Assembly: GCA_022453515.1 (NCBI GenBank)
Contig: JAJNNY010000032.1
Coordinates: 186,001 to 250,000 of the forward strand
DNA: 64,000 nt
Reading direction: 5' to 3'
Source: Astrocystis sublimbata
Lineage: Eukaryota; Ascomycota; Sordariomycetes; Xylariales; Xylariaceae
Shown here: piece after piece, positions 34,915-47,616 of the stretch
Layout of the letters: each line of letters starts with the position of its first letter
How positions within the stretch are numbered: the first letter of the stretch is position 1
Notes under the pieces: generated by a model
Database searches by the model: none
Seen by the model: the letters and a program-made list of their open reading frames with translations, nothing else
What the model was told of the DNA's origin: nothing
Position numbers and translations under genes: made by a program

Positions 34915-37584
34915 TGAGGATCAATCAATGGGCAGTGGCAACGGGATCAGGGCCGAGAGGGCGGGAGGTTGTCACCGTCGGATGGAGGACACAGAGGTGG
35001 GCGGCTGGGGGAGAAGAAGCATAGCCAGAGGTCAGAAGCTAGGAAATGCAGGCAGGGAAAATTGACGAAGCTCCGGGATGGTGGTCGCAAGAGAGTGGCA
35101 GCGGCATGTGGGTTTTGACCACCGACCAGCTGCAGCAGTGCACCAGTGTGCCGCCAGTGAATCACTTGGCGCACCACCTAGCGCCCGACTTTAGCGGCCG
35201 ATTAGGTACGTACCTCCACCCAGATGCCAGGTACCTCGTGGGCTGATCCTGGGCTGTGTGTGACATCACAGTGGCCTACAGAGGGGTGCTCGAGTGCTAA
35301 GGGTGCTTCCCTCACCCCCGGCCGCTATTCCGCACGAGCGGATGGATGGCCCACATCTCGCCCATAAGCCTGCTGAGTCGATTGCCATTGACCAATGACC
35401 ACCCGCGACTTTCACTTGACGCCAAGCAACGAACGCCCTGGGGCCTGCACCCAGCCAGCCCTGAGACGAACATGGTGTTTTCCGTTTTCTACATCTACCA
35501 TCTTACTGTACTCCCCACTGAACAGCTCAACAGCCAGGTTAATCAAGGTATTTCCCTCACAGATTTGATCCATCTCATGCCGTCGTGCTTGGATAAATGG
35601 CCAATACACCTTTTATTTCCATCATGTCAGAATTGGGAAAACCAAGGCCCATCCATCGTCTCGGGGCTCGGAGTTTGCTCGCTAACCTACCGCTAGGTGC
35701 TGTCTGTTTTGCTACCATTCTGGCTTAACTAATCAAGTGAGACTGAGAGAAATTTAAGGTGGTTGCTACACCACGCTAGCAGTATGGTTCTGCCAAGTGG
35801 ACAAATGACAATTCCTTCTTCCGTGGGAAGTAGTTGGAAGCGGGAGTTGTTGTCAGTTCTGAAAATAACTCATCATGCCCTATTTACCTATATACCTGAC
35901 GCCATATCTGTCACCCACCAAGCAGTATCGCACAGGCTAACCCTGGTTCTCCTCCGAAATACCAAGTGAGGCCAAGAGCTCCCAAGCGTAGGCTCGCGGT
36001 TACAAGATGGAAAGCTACATTTCACCAGGTGACCAGGCACAAGGAATGGGTAACTCACCTACCTATAGCGCATCACCTAATCTTAGGTAGCTTCTTCGTT
36101 CGACAGTACTGTTCGATTTTGAGCTTCCGTACCGCCGAGTTATGTCCCTAATCAGCTAACCCTATTCTTACACACTTTCTACTACTAGTATCGGTTTGTG
36201 GGCTGCTACCTTAGCAGGCAATTGCATTCTGTACAGTACTGTACTGTCTGTACTCGCTTGTTTTGATTCAGCATCAGCTTTTACTTCCTCGGTATTGGCT
36301 GGGAAATGAGCACATGTGTACGCCTTTGAGGCCTACTCAGTATTCTGGTTATTACTTTTTGCGTAGCCGACGCATGTGAAAGAAGAAGTGAAGCTGGCAC
36401 ATGAAAGCCCAGCTATCTAGGTAAGTATCTATTGTGGCTGGCCTTGTTCCACAGGCGGCTCTTCGGCAGTACACTTGCGGCTTACAAGGATTTTCACACA
36501 TGCCTTGGTTCCTGAACGTCAAGCTTGCAGCTTCAATTGATCTGCAAGAGATCAGCCCTTGGCTATCGCTGAAACCATCCGAGATTTCCCGCAACTCCGT
36601 AATCCAAGACTGGACTAAGGCCGGACCAACCCGCACCAAAGGCAATAATCTTTTATTCATTGCTCTGCATTGTATGAATACAAGCAACACCATGGACACT
36701 CTAATCACCTGCAGAGAAGATGCTGTGTTTAAAGAAACGTGCTCGAATAGGAGTGAACACAGATCCAGTATCTCGCCAAAAAGAGCAAATGAGTCGACTC
36801 ATCTGATGTGATCTGTCAATGGCAGTGATCAATTGCGCCCACTGTATCCTGCAGTTTTCCTCTACATATACATCCAGGCCAGCCATCGCCGCTCTGAACT
36901 ACTATCGGGGAAATGCCTACATTAACGAATGCATCATAGTTGCGGATGAGGATAGCCAGATCTGGGAAACTCTCATGCCCACTCAATCTCATCTGCTGAC
37001 TCACTGACTAGCAGCATCTATGGATGATGGCTGTGCTCGTCGCCTCAGAATCATGGCCTCACCCGGTAAGCATTTGTGTATGCAAACATGTCGAAAGATT
37101 GGCTCTTTCGCAATAAGTCGTCGTAGGCCCTTGCAATGCTACTATCGTAACAGAATCGGTCAGTTGATTAATATGCTGCCTACCTCAACAGTTGATAAGA
37201 TATATCAACAGCCGAACGGTCGTTTGCCGCAGATCGGGAGCCCTGGGAGGCTGATCAACAAAGCGGCATTGGCTCGCATAAAGTAGTGGGTGGCATTGAT
37301 CGATTGTTGCAGCATCTATTCAGGATATACGTGGCCAAAATGTCATCATCAAATGAGCAGCAAGTGTTTCAGTAAGGTAGTATGTTTATGCGGTTCATGT
37401 CACTCAGAACTTTCCCTGGCATCCCGCACCTCATAGTTCATCACTGATCCTGTTACTCTATCATTCGGTGGCTGGTTTATCATATGATATATTCCCAAAC
37501 GATGCGCCATGCCCATCAATCATCCTTGGCCAGGGTGTCTTGTTGGTCGTTCGTCCGAAATTGACAGCTAAGTAGCCATCCGTT
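34915..37584. other. Long gene-poor region
   Basis: 2.7 kb between the NADH dehydrogenase start and the GNAT gene. Several short frames exist on both strands, but none has a recognisable domain or coherent splice structure. A near-palindrome of GTAC/CAGTAC units lies at about 36230-36252. Confidence 0.45.
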
Positions 37585-39187
37585 CTAGGTTCGATCAGTC
37601 TTCGGCTCCCTTACCATAGCGAAAAGCTTGATAGCTGTGCCATCGTCATCGCATTCCAGCTCTCGCGCTTTCTTGAACCCAAACTTCTCGTAGATCAGCG
37701 TGTTGGGCACGTCGCGGCTGGACTCGAGATAGCATCTCATGCCCTCGGCGTCGGCCTCGTCCGTCACGGCCGCCATCATGTGCCGACCGATGCCAAGGCC
37801 TTGGGCTTTGGGCACGACTACCATTATCTGGAAGAGAAAGAGGGTGGTCAGCTAGGCTGGTTTGGTTGTTGGTGGTTGGTACCAAGTGAGTGATGCACAC
37901 ATACATTCAGGAAATAGTAGCCCCGTGGATCGGTCCATACGGCCGATTGTACTTTCGACTGCGCATCTTTCCAGATCCAATACCGCTGAAGTGAGGGTAA
38001 AGTTAGTCAGGCCAAGACTGAGTTCAAGTTGTGAAGTGTATGTCAGTATGGTGTGAGATGGGACGAAGTTTGGCTGAAACGTGAAAGCGAGCGGCTAAAG
38101 AGAACATAGGCCAAGTCTTGATTCATGATGCTGATGCTGACCTTGAACCCAGAGGTTCATTTGTTGCTTGATCGTCCCGAGCTTCCATGCTAAGATTATC
38201 GCGATGATACTTGGGACTTTTTCTCTTGACCTTTGGTTTTGGTCTTCGTTTTCGGCCTGGTCCTCGCGGCAGACATAACAAAACATGGACATGACATACC
38301 TTAACATTCAAACCACCCCGACCGTACCACAGGTTCATTTTGACCTGGTTAGCCCACAAGCGCCAGCTCTCAAACCACTCATACCAGGTCTGAGGCTGGT
38401 CCGCATGCTGCGGCCGCAACCAGCACGCAACGCCGAGAACCTCGTCGCTGCCTTCTTCTTTGGCAACGTGGAAGATGCCGTTACGCATCCCCCATTGACA
38501 GCGTATTCCTAATGATACGGCATTGCGTTGGGAGTCAAACTATTGAATGAACGGAAGTAGTTAGTGGGTAGTCGCTATAATCTTCGGTGAACTGAATTTA
38601 TCGCTGGGAAGGCGCTCAGCAAGTCATCCAAACTCGCGACATCAACTGAATTGGGAACTCGAAACCGTGCTTGCTTGTTGTCGATCCGCAAACCCCTCCT
38701 GATTATCGATCTGCGAAGTCTCTAGAACATAACCGAGAGAAGCAAGATGGATAAGATCCTTGCCCGGCACGGTGCCTCGCTTAATCGGGCCTGAGATCCG
38801 AGTAGGATCGGAGCATGGCAGCGACAATGGATAATGGAAATTTGTGAAGATGGGCTTACAGTAGATTTGTCGAAGACCCAGTTGTTGTATGGGTCGTCTG
38901 CGAAGGCTTCTCTGGTCAGAAGAGGGAAAAATTAGTACTTGTTCCAGTTATTTTGAACTATCACTTGTCTGACATGCTACGGCCGTGCTAGCAGCGCCTT
39001 GGTGGGAAAAGCGTAGATGAAATATTACCAAGGCAGGGTTGTATGATAGCTCGCCCCCAATTCAGGCAATTGAGCAATTATCTTGTCATTCAATCTTGGA
39101 TCTCATCCTGGGAGTCTCAACTTACTGGATTGCTGCAACGGCACCGGGAATATCAGGCTCGCTTAGCCGAGAGACTCGGATTGGCAT
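37585..39187 (-). CDS. GNAT-family N-acetyltransferase
   Basis: An acetyl-CoA-dependent acetyltransferase of the GNAT fold. Five exons on the minus strand: 39187-39126, 38911-38860, 38539-38300, 37985-37905 and 37827-37585, giving 225 residues with every joint in phase. The N-terminus MPIRVSRLSEPDIPGAVAAI is the usual first strand and helix. The central exon holds LGVACWLRP and the NLWYGRGGLNVK region. The acetyl-CoA loop is QGLGIGRHM in the last exon (motif A), followed by CYLESSRDVPNTLIYEKFGF (motif B). Two introns are long for this locus: 320 nt (38859-38540) and 314 nt (38299-37986). Direct joining of their flanking exons gives the expected family sequence, so no exon seems hidden there. 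The substrate is unknown. Confidence 0.85.
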
Positions 39188-40634
39188 GTTGACGGCCCCT
39201 GTCCCAGTACACACTCACACCCCGAAACCTTCCCAGGTCAATCGATGATAGATGTAGCAGTGTCTCACGGGATGCAGTGCGACGATGGGGTTGAGTTTGG
39301 TACCCGGTACAGTTGGTAGTCTTGTTGGGTTCTGGTGATGATAGGCCCCCATCTTGTCGGGGCTGATAGACTACCGAGACTACCTACCATATTGGGGTAT
39401 TTACGGAGATGGCACCACCAACAGTCCAACGTTAACGGTGGGTTTCGGGAGACCAACCGAGAAAACTGCGCCACATTGCGAATTAACGTCAGTGTTAGAT
39501 CAAAGTCTTAACATTATATATCCGCCCCTTAACAAAATTCGTCTTCTACCGTGATACAGTCCACCATGTTGACCCAAAGATATACGTCAATATCAATTAT
39601 ACAAGCACACAAGCTAGGGTCAGTTAAAGTCTAATCCTGGTCGCAGGTCAATGAACGGCCATAGCCGAGTTCGCGGATTGAAACCATACCCGTCATCCTG
39701 ACCCCTGCTGAGACAAGCTACCCCGGACTTTGGTAGCATCCTGGACACGTCTGCCACAGCTGAAGCCTCAAGTCAATGCAGCCCGCGCTGGTTCGCAGGA
39801 TCAAAGGGCGACAAGGGCTGCATCGTCCTAGACCCCGAACGGCGCAATCCAGCCCCAACGAGCTCCCATTCGCCATTTTATCCTGAACGTCTCAAACGCG
39901 GGATTGATCAAACAGCACATTGCGGTAGGCTGTATCCCCGAACCGTCTGATATCACGACATGGGTGTCATTGTTGGCGCGTGCCAGCTTCGGTTGCTTGC
40001 CATGAACTACTGGTGGTTTAAGGCTTAGCGCACCTACATGCCCCTGGTAAATCTGCTGGCTTCATCAGCCCGTACTGCATCAGAGACAATGTTGCGATGA
40101 GATCCGGTAGGCAAGCAACACTTCGTGTCGAGCAGGGGCTGCTCGATGTTCCGGTTCTGCGGCAAGCCATCGACAGATGCAACCCCCCCGTCATACCCAG
40201 AAGCCCCTTTGCGCTGTTGTACCAAGATACGAGGGAACAACCCATGGCTGACAACGCCAATCTTGGCACGGTAGGACGATCTGGGTAGTAGATTCGAATC
40301 TCTGCCCTTCCATGTAGACTATCGACCCTCATACCAATTTGGTTCTCTTTGCGCTTGCAGTACTCAGTTCTTCACGTACCATTCTTACCTTCTCCAGGCA
40401 GGCCCTTTTCGATCTTGAACCATTTCCAGGGCAGGACACCCTGATTACAATCTCAGACCTGTAGCATTTTGGTCTACATACGTTTTTTACATCTAATTCA
40501 ATCGCACCTACCTTCCTTCCCACAAGCTTGCTCCAGGCGACCAGGAGTTGAGGCTATGCCACGATTAAAATTCTAGCTGGCACGTGCGAGGAAATACAGC
40601 ACGCAAGACTATACTCAAAGATAGCGAGACGAAA
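39188..40634. other. Intergenic region upstream of glycine-rich protein gene
   Basis: 1.4 kb between divergent genes with no supported gene. A missing first exon (signal peptide) of the downstream glycine-rich protein could lie here, but I could not identify it. Confidence 0.4.
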
Positions 40635-42913
40635 ATGCCACCGTCATGCAACGAGCAGCGATGTTCTCGACAAATCGGACTCCGTAGGCGGGTGCCTAGG
40701 GCGGCCAAGCAGCCGCCGTTACACACTGGAGTATCGTCGCATATCAAAGAGGACCGAGCTGAAGAGAGCGAGGATAACGTATCGCCGGATGCTGAAAAGT
40801 CAAGCATTCGATTCGCTCTGGGCAATAAACGGGACGGGGACGGGAATGGCAATAACAGCAATGGCGGAAATAATGGCGGCAATGGCGGACAAGGCCAAGG
40901 CCAAGGCTTCGGCGGCGGCGGCGGCGACGGGAACAACAACAATCAAGATGGTCAGAATGGGCGTGGGTCTCGCTTTGGGGGTGACAAGTTTGGCAATCGA
41001 CCTTTCTTCCGCGGAGATAATGGAGGAAACAACTTTGGCGACAACGGAGGAGATAATGGGAACGGCAACGGCAATGGGAACGGCAACGGAAACGGAGATG
41101 GGGGTGGGGACGGCCGCAACGGCAGTAATGGAGACAGCGACAAAGGAGGATTTAATGGCAACAATGGAGATTTCGGAGGCAACAGGGGAGGTGATAATGG
41201 CGGCGACGGCAACAGCGGAGGGGGCGGGGGCGGGTTTGGTGGGGGAGGCGGTGGTGGTTTTGGTAACGGGGGAGGTGGAGGCTTCGGAGGAGGCGGCGGA
41301 GGAGGAGGAAGCGGCGGAGGCGGAGATTTCAGGGGAGGCTTCGGAGGTGGTGATGGTAATGGTGATGACCCTGAAGGTGGAGGAGATGGAGACGGAGAAA
41401 GACAAGGAGGCAATGGCGGTGACGGCGGCGATCCACAGCCTAGCCCCGACGGCAGTTCTTCCACTTCAAATCTTCCACCTCCATCACCGACAACAGCCCT
41501 GGATTCCACTCCGCCTGAGAATCCTGGGGTTAGTACAACTGCACCCGTGGCACCTACGACTACTCTTGCCCCTGAAGCAACGGCGGTGCCGCCAACGACA
41601 ACAACAACAACGTCTTCAGCACAACAAAGTGACCCTGTGTCTATCTCGTCATCAGTGAGTTGTCTGGAAGTACTCATCAATGATCATCGAGGCTAATCGT
41701 CTGTAGATACCACCAGCACTTGCCGACACAGCTCCTACATCAACTGTCTCGTCCAACTCGATAGCATCCGACGGAGCTCTAGAGGCTACCCAAGTATTGA
41801 CATCCGCTTCAATAACGGGTGTTACGGATCCTGCAGCGCCAACACCAACTCAAACCAATACTAGTACCACAGACGACTCTGGACGAGGGGGTCGCCACCA
41901 TGGTTTTGGTGGGTTTGGTGGGTTTGGCAGACACAAGGACAACGACAAGGGAAAGGGGCTTGATCCGACAACAGAGAGGGTATTGATTGCCACGGGCGCC
42001 ATCGGTAAGTTTTGATTAGATCTCGATTCCATGTATAGACCATGACAGCTGACAGACAACATTGGAAGGTGGCTTCATTGTCTTCTGCTTTGTTGGATGG
42101 ATAATCTATAGGACCCTCAAGAAGTCCAAACAGTCTGCCTATCAAAATAACAACAAGAGCTGGCTATCCAAGTTTCGGCATGGAAGGTCCGCAAACAATA
42201 ATACGCAGGCTCTAGATGAGTCCTATTATCAGTCGAAAAAGCCATTGCCGAATTACGAGCCTGGTAGCAATAACTCAATGGAGACCATTGATTATGACGA
42301 CGAAGGAAAGATCTACCCCTTCGGAATGGAAGGGACGACTTATCATCCCACGGCAACTCTTCAAGATGGGAGAATAGTCTTCCAGGCTCCGGAAGTCAAA
42401 GAACTACCACGCTCCGTGGCAAGCCGCGAGAACTCAAGTTTGCAAACCGATAACCAAATAATTGAGCTCAGCAACGCCATCTCGGCTCTACAATCGCGCT
42501 TGCCTAACCCATATGACAACCAAGCAAAGCTTGGCTATCTGCCATCTAACTCAAACGATTTCGCCCAGCGGCGAGCTCGCCGCGCGAGTGAAGTCTCGTC
42601 GCTATCGTCGGGATTCGGCGATGGCGACATAATCATACCACCTCCTAACATCATCTCCAAGCCACCACCACCTCCGGAGACAAACAGCGCCGAGACAAAT
42701 AATGCGGACGCGAATAACCCCGACACAAAAGATCGTCCTTTCTCGTGGATGAGCAGAATGAGTAGAACGACTACCATCACGAGCGAGCGTCCGGCTCGGT
42801 TTCGCTCCGTGAATAGCTGGGTTGACCAGCAGAGAGACCGAATAAAAAGAAGCAATTCCAAGTCTCAGCCGCGCGAAGACACGGCAAATATGACGCCACT
42901 TAGATACGCATGA
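40635..42913 (+). CDS. Glycine-rich single-pass membrane protein
   Basis: No enzyme domain is recognised. Exons 40635-41654, 41707-42004 and 42069-42913 encode 720 residues. Residues about 65-270 are low-complexity G, N and D (GNGNGNGNG; GGGGFGGGG). A Ser/Thr/Pro-rich segment (about 275-440) suits O-glycosylation. A second short glycine-rich patch (HHGFGGFGGFGRH) precedes one transmembrane helix made across the exon 2-3 joint (RVLIATGAIGGGFIVFCFVG). The cytosolic tail of about 260 residues is polar, with proline runs and RPFSWMSRMSRTTT. This ectodomain-helix-tail layout resembles fungal wall-stress sensors and Mid2-like proteins, but there is no WSC domain. The first ATG of the frame gives no signal peptide, so the true start may be in an upstream exon. 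Confidence 0.72.
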
Positions 42914-43330
42914 AGCGTATTCGCTCCTTCAAATTTCTTTTTTCGTCTCCATTTAGCACACATGGTATACCATGCTTATGAAGCAATGTCTGTTCAAGCC
43001 ATGACTGATTTAGCGTTTTTGCACACTACACTTTCATTCTATGATATAGGACACTTATTTTTTAGACAATTGTCATCATGGCTGACAACTCCTAAACTTT
43101 CATGAAGTTTGCAATGGAACTCTGTTAATCTCTCGATTGCTGCACTCTAAAAACCAACAAACACGATCTGAAAATTTAAGCGTAGCACATTGGAGCCAAA
43201 CTAAGTACATCATCACCATGCCCATATAGAAAGATTCTTAAAGATTCCAATAGATATATGCTGCTAATCCTGTCACGCGGTAAGAGGCTATTGAGTTGGA
43301 ATTATCAATGACTCATTTCATGAAAGGCTA
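42914..43330. other. Convergent AT-rich intergenic region
   Basis: About 420 bases of AT-rich sequence between two 3' ends. No gene is seen. Confidence 0.5.
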
Positions 43331-45061
43331 TCATTCAGCTTTAGGTGCTCGGGCCAAAACAGTAATTGTGGTACCATCGTCTAATACATCTTGCCTCTCC
43401 TCCAACCTATACCCACCAAGCCGTGGTAGTATGACAGTCCACACCAGCCAATACAGAACCCCGAAAGCGATACTGCAATAGGAATGTTAGCCAGTTTCAC
43501 TTGAACAGCTCGAAAAGATTACTTACACGCCAACTCCAACAACGGCATACGTAGCATACCATAATCCATCAGGGTTCGGATCCGAAGGCGGGAAGAACGG
43601 CGCAGCCAGAAGGGCAAGGCAAAGAAAGGCCCTGAAGAAGACGGCGGGCATCCAGGCCTTGAACGGCCTTTTGAGATCAGGCCGCTTGTAGCGCAGCCAT
43701 ATGAGCCCAACAGCGATCGCAAAAGCGTAGATCTGACCAGGATAGCCTTCTACCTCTAGGATGAAGGAGTAGACTTCGTTTGTCGGCGGTATCACGATGA
43801 CAAGGACGGAGGGGAGCCAATGCACGAGAAGGCCCCCCAGAGGTGCGTTGAACGGTTTTGAAGACGAGAGATATCTCGAGAAGGGGAGGAAGCCCGCCCT
43901 TGCTATCTCTTGGTTGAGTCGTGCCTAATAGGTTCGTCACACATCAGCAAAGCACTGCACATATGGCCAAAGGGGGCAGCTTACCAAGGCGAATGTAACA
44001 ACCATGACATTCCCAGCTGCCGAAAGGGCGACGGCCAGGGGCAATATCCTCCTGCCCACGCTCGGACCAAACACACGCTCGAAGAAAAGCGCCGCAATGA
44101 GCTGACCGCTCTGCTTGATTTCCTCGACGGGAACGACCGCGAAATAGGCAAGGTTGGCTAGCAGATAGAGGAAGCACGCCGTGACGAGGGCAGCGACCGA
44201 CACAGACTTCAGCGTCCTGACGGGGTTCTTAACTTCGTTCAGAACGTTGTTTAGGTTAGTTAAACCCGCATAAGAATAAAAGACCTTGAAGAGTGATGTC
44301 GCAATCGTGCCGAAGCTCCAGTCGCTGCCTTCCCACAAACTATCCCAGCTATCATACCCAAACGACGCCGTCGGCTGCTCGACGCCGTCGTGCGACGGTC
44401 GGAAGATCACGACATACAGCGCCGAGAGGACCATGAAGACCACCAGGCCAACCTTCAACCAGCCAAGGACATTCTGGATCTGGATACCTGCCCGATACCA
44501 CACCCCGTGTATCACTGTGATAACAGTGAGTAGAATTACAGCAAGCCCCTTCCGCCACGCATCGCCAGGCTCCGCATCGAAGGCGAAAAAGGTGTACTGG
44601 CTGAAGATGACGCAGTTGCTCGCCGTAAAGCCAAGCAAGACGGCCTGGACGGCAACCAGCGTCGAAGCCAAAAAGCGCGGACGCGTGTAAGTGAACTCTA
44701 GATAGACCTTGTCGCCGCCTGAGCGCGGCAGCATGCAGCCGTATTCGAGACTGACGGCTAGACCAGCCGCTACAACGACGGCGCCACCGATCCAGAGTGT
44801 CAAGGACAGACCGACGCTGCCGGCCGATTTCAAAATGACGCCCGGCACGGCGAAGATGCCGCTCCCTATGACCCGGCTTATGGCGATGATGTATGCGCTT
44901 TTCCAGCCGATGTTGCGGCCTAGTATCGATTCTTCGGGCAGTACGTCGTCTTCCAGACGCCCGTGGTCCGGCTGCGGTGTTGGACCATTCTCGTCGGAGG
45001 TTTCAGGGGAAGCTCCGGCTAGGAGAGGCCGCTCCTCGTCCAGCGATGTGTTGGCGGCCAT
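43331..45061 (-). CDS. APC-family amino-acid permease, methionine permease-like
   Basis: A plasma-membrane amino-acid transporter of the APC superfamily (LAT/YAT-like). It is closest to the fungal high-affinity methionine permeases (Mup1/Mup3). Three exons, 45061-43985, 43924-43527 and 43472-43331, give 538 residues. The N-terminal 50 residues are hydrophilic and acidic. Helix 1 carries the diagnostic ISRVIGSGIFAVPG, in which the GSGIF loop binds the substrate amino group and carboxylate. Helix 6 contains LFKVFYSYAGLTNLNNVLNEVKNP (FYSYAG-type substrate loop). About 12 hydrophobic segments are present. The start at 45061 was taken because the frame upstream has no ATG. Substrate specificity is inferred from similarity only. 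Confidence 0.87.
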
Positions 45062-47616
45062 TATTCTGACGTGGTTTCGCAAGCGCGAACTGGAATTCGG
45101 AACATCCGATTATTGTTCCGCGTGGAATTGTATTCGATTTCTAGATGTGTTCATTTATGTTCTATTACTCGAGATAATAGCTCGACGTATATGTAAATCA
45201 CCAGACTAGAAAAAAGTACCGCAGGATGAGATATAAGCCGTTGGCATTGGGAGTGCAGCCCAACAGCAACAACAGCCTGCCATGCTGGAGAGCTGTTGGC
45301 GATAGATTGCGCCATGTAAGATCAGAGCATCTGCTGACAAAAGCGAGTCGAACATTGTCCCTCTTGGGAAGATTGGTGTTCCTGTTTCACCGAATTGGTG
45401 GGTGGTCAATCGCACGCCATATGCCATAAATTTGCATCAGATGGGGGGGTCAACGCGGTTGGAGCCATGGCTTATAAATTCCCCAATAGCCTATCGAGGG
45501 TATCTCTTGGTCTAGCAAAGGTTAATATAATAAACAAGCTTAAACCAATCAATTGACCCTGTTCCTTTTGGATTTACCATCAGCCTTGAATGGCATTTCC
45601 TTTCGTGCAGATATCCCATCTGAACCTCATTCATTGATGTGGGTTCGTTCTTGCCATATACGCCCCGTGTAAGACACGACAGCGCCCCTATTGAAAGGGA
45701 GCGAGGGGCTTGTCAAACTTCATTGTGCGTTCGACACGCCGAGCGCAGTAATTATATAAGGCAGTTTTACCAGTTGAAAATGAGAAATGGTCTCGATTGG
45801 CACAGCCTAAGGACACATTCGTGATGAACACCTCCAGCCTCTCGTCTCAAATGCAGCTCATAGAGTTGCTTGCTCCTCCAATGACGACGCGGCAATACGT
45901 TTCTCTCGCATGGTATGAAGAGTTATTTTAATTTCGCGGTTTGCAGCTTAGTTGTCCTTGGTCGATGGCCTAGATGTTGTGCGCCAGGTAATCCGGGTTC
46001 GAAGCTCTCCGATAGTTGTTGTGGCCCGTGCGCTCATAGGTGTATAGTAGTGTAAATGGCCAAAAGGTCAGCTGTATTGGTGTGCCATCGCGATAACCTC
46101 CGATGGCACTGGTAAAAGGCCGCGATGAGGTGTTAATAATGAAGAGTCTAAGTACTAGAAGGGAATTTTGGGAGATGAAACAGTGTAGGACCGTTGTGGT
46201 TACGTATAATGTTAAATTTGGGGTAACAGGGATGAACCCCTGATGGTTCCCCATCCGTCAGCAGTGATCCACCAATAAAATACTACCTACTAGATTCAAT
46301 ACCCGGTGTTTAGATCAGCACAATAGTACAAAACACGAAGCCATGAATAAAAAGCCAAGTACGTCTTGGTAGTTGGGCTTTGAACTATCAAATGATGTTT
46401 TTCTCTATTTTCCCCGACGAGGTTGGACATGGTTCAATCCAACTCTATTTGTACGCGTCGCAATTGATGACCGGGAATGATGTTGCAATATGAAGATGGT
46501 GTCGTAACACGCACGCGTCATATGTTGTTCATGCAAGTCTTTGACGCCAAGGCAGACAGATAGATACGCCTTGAACTCGAAAAAAATACTTGGTGCATTA
46601 CTCGAACGAACAATCAGTGCATTTTGCGAGATGATTGTGACAAGAGAAATGAGATGAATCCCTCTCTCCCTACATTACAAGAATTTATAAAATAGTCTAC
46701 GACTGGCTTGATTGATAGAGTGCTTGCAAGTCGTAAGAAGTTAACAAGTAACGCTAGGTCGATCATCAGGTAACGGAGCATTCGTCGTAGTGTTGATACA
46801 GCGTGTGGCTCAGAGGTAGCTGACGTTTTAGAGCTGGCGGGCAGTGCTGGAGTTTAAAATGCTTGGCATCCCCGGATAAGGTTGAGATTCAATTTCAACG
46901 TACTGTACTTGTACTGTTGATCTCTAATATTTGGCTCTATGTATCTTGTAGCAATAATATGCATATGCTTCTTCGCTACTCGAGTTTGACTGGAACTTCG
47001 TCTACAAATTATCGATGTTATAAATGCATGTAGTTCTCAAGTTATTGAGTTATCAAACTAAGGCTGGGGCGTAGGTGGGCTTGGTTCAATAGGACGGCTA
47101 ATATAGCGCCCAGCTGCAGTGGAGGGCAGAAATATGGCTGCCTGGCTCGTCCCGAGTTGAGGTCCGCTGTGGGCTCTCCCGCAGCAGACTGCATAGTGGA
47201 CTGCATAGCGCTCGTTGCTATTTTCGGGGCCCGTGATCCCTGTTGGAGGGGCAGCTTCGTCACAGGTGCCGAGGCAGTGCTGCGTACCTGTACCTTTCTT
47301 AAATAACGAATTGAATACATATCCAAGTATCGATACTTTCCTGTCTTTCCAATTCAGCTTACCTACCTGGGAACTTCACCTGCTCACGAATGACCATCTT
47401 TAAGAACCACCATCACCGCCCTCGCAACCTCTCACCCTTCGCATCACGTTCGTTTCCTTGCTCTCCACCCATTCCGTTATATAGATCAACAACCTTAATC
47501 GCTCTCCAGTCGCGTAGCATTGTCCACCGTCGGTAGAGAGACGTACCGTAGGGCTTCACCAACCTGACGCCCAACCCCAGCTTCAGCTTATCCAGCTGCT
47601 CTCAGCCAACAACAAC
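45062..47616. other. Long AT-rich gene-free region
   Basis: 2.6 kb between two divergent genes. Sequence from about 45500 to 47050 is AT-rich and has no frame above about 95 codons. No transposase, terminal repeats or domain could be recognised. The last 300 bases (from about 47340) are pyrimidine-rich and probably the leader of the next gene. Confidence 0.5.

Noticed and set aside
35346..37300. Several 60-125 codon frames on both strands
   Set aside because: No domains, conflicting strands and no splice-consistent chaining; treated as non-coding.
40952..41680. 242-codon minus-strand proline-rich frame opposite the glycine-rich gene
   Set aside because: It is the mirror image of the GGN-repeat coding sequence; the plus-strand frame explains it and has proper splice joints.
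45980..46060. tRNA-like GGTTCGAA box near 45993
   Set aside because: No acceptor or anticodon stem could be formed around it. A similar box near 40291 (ATTCGAAT) also lacks stems.
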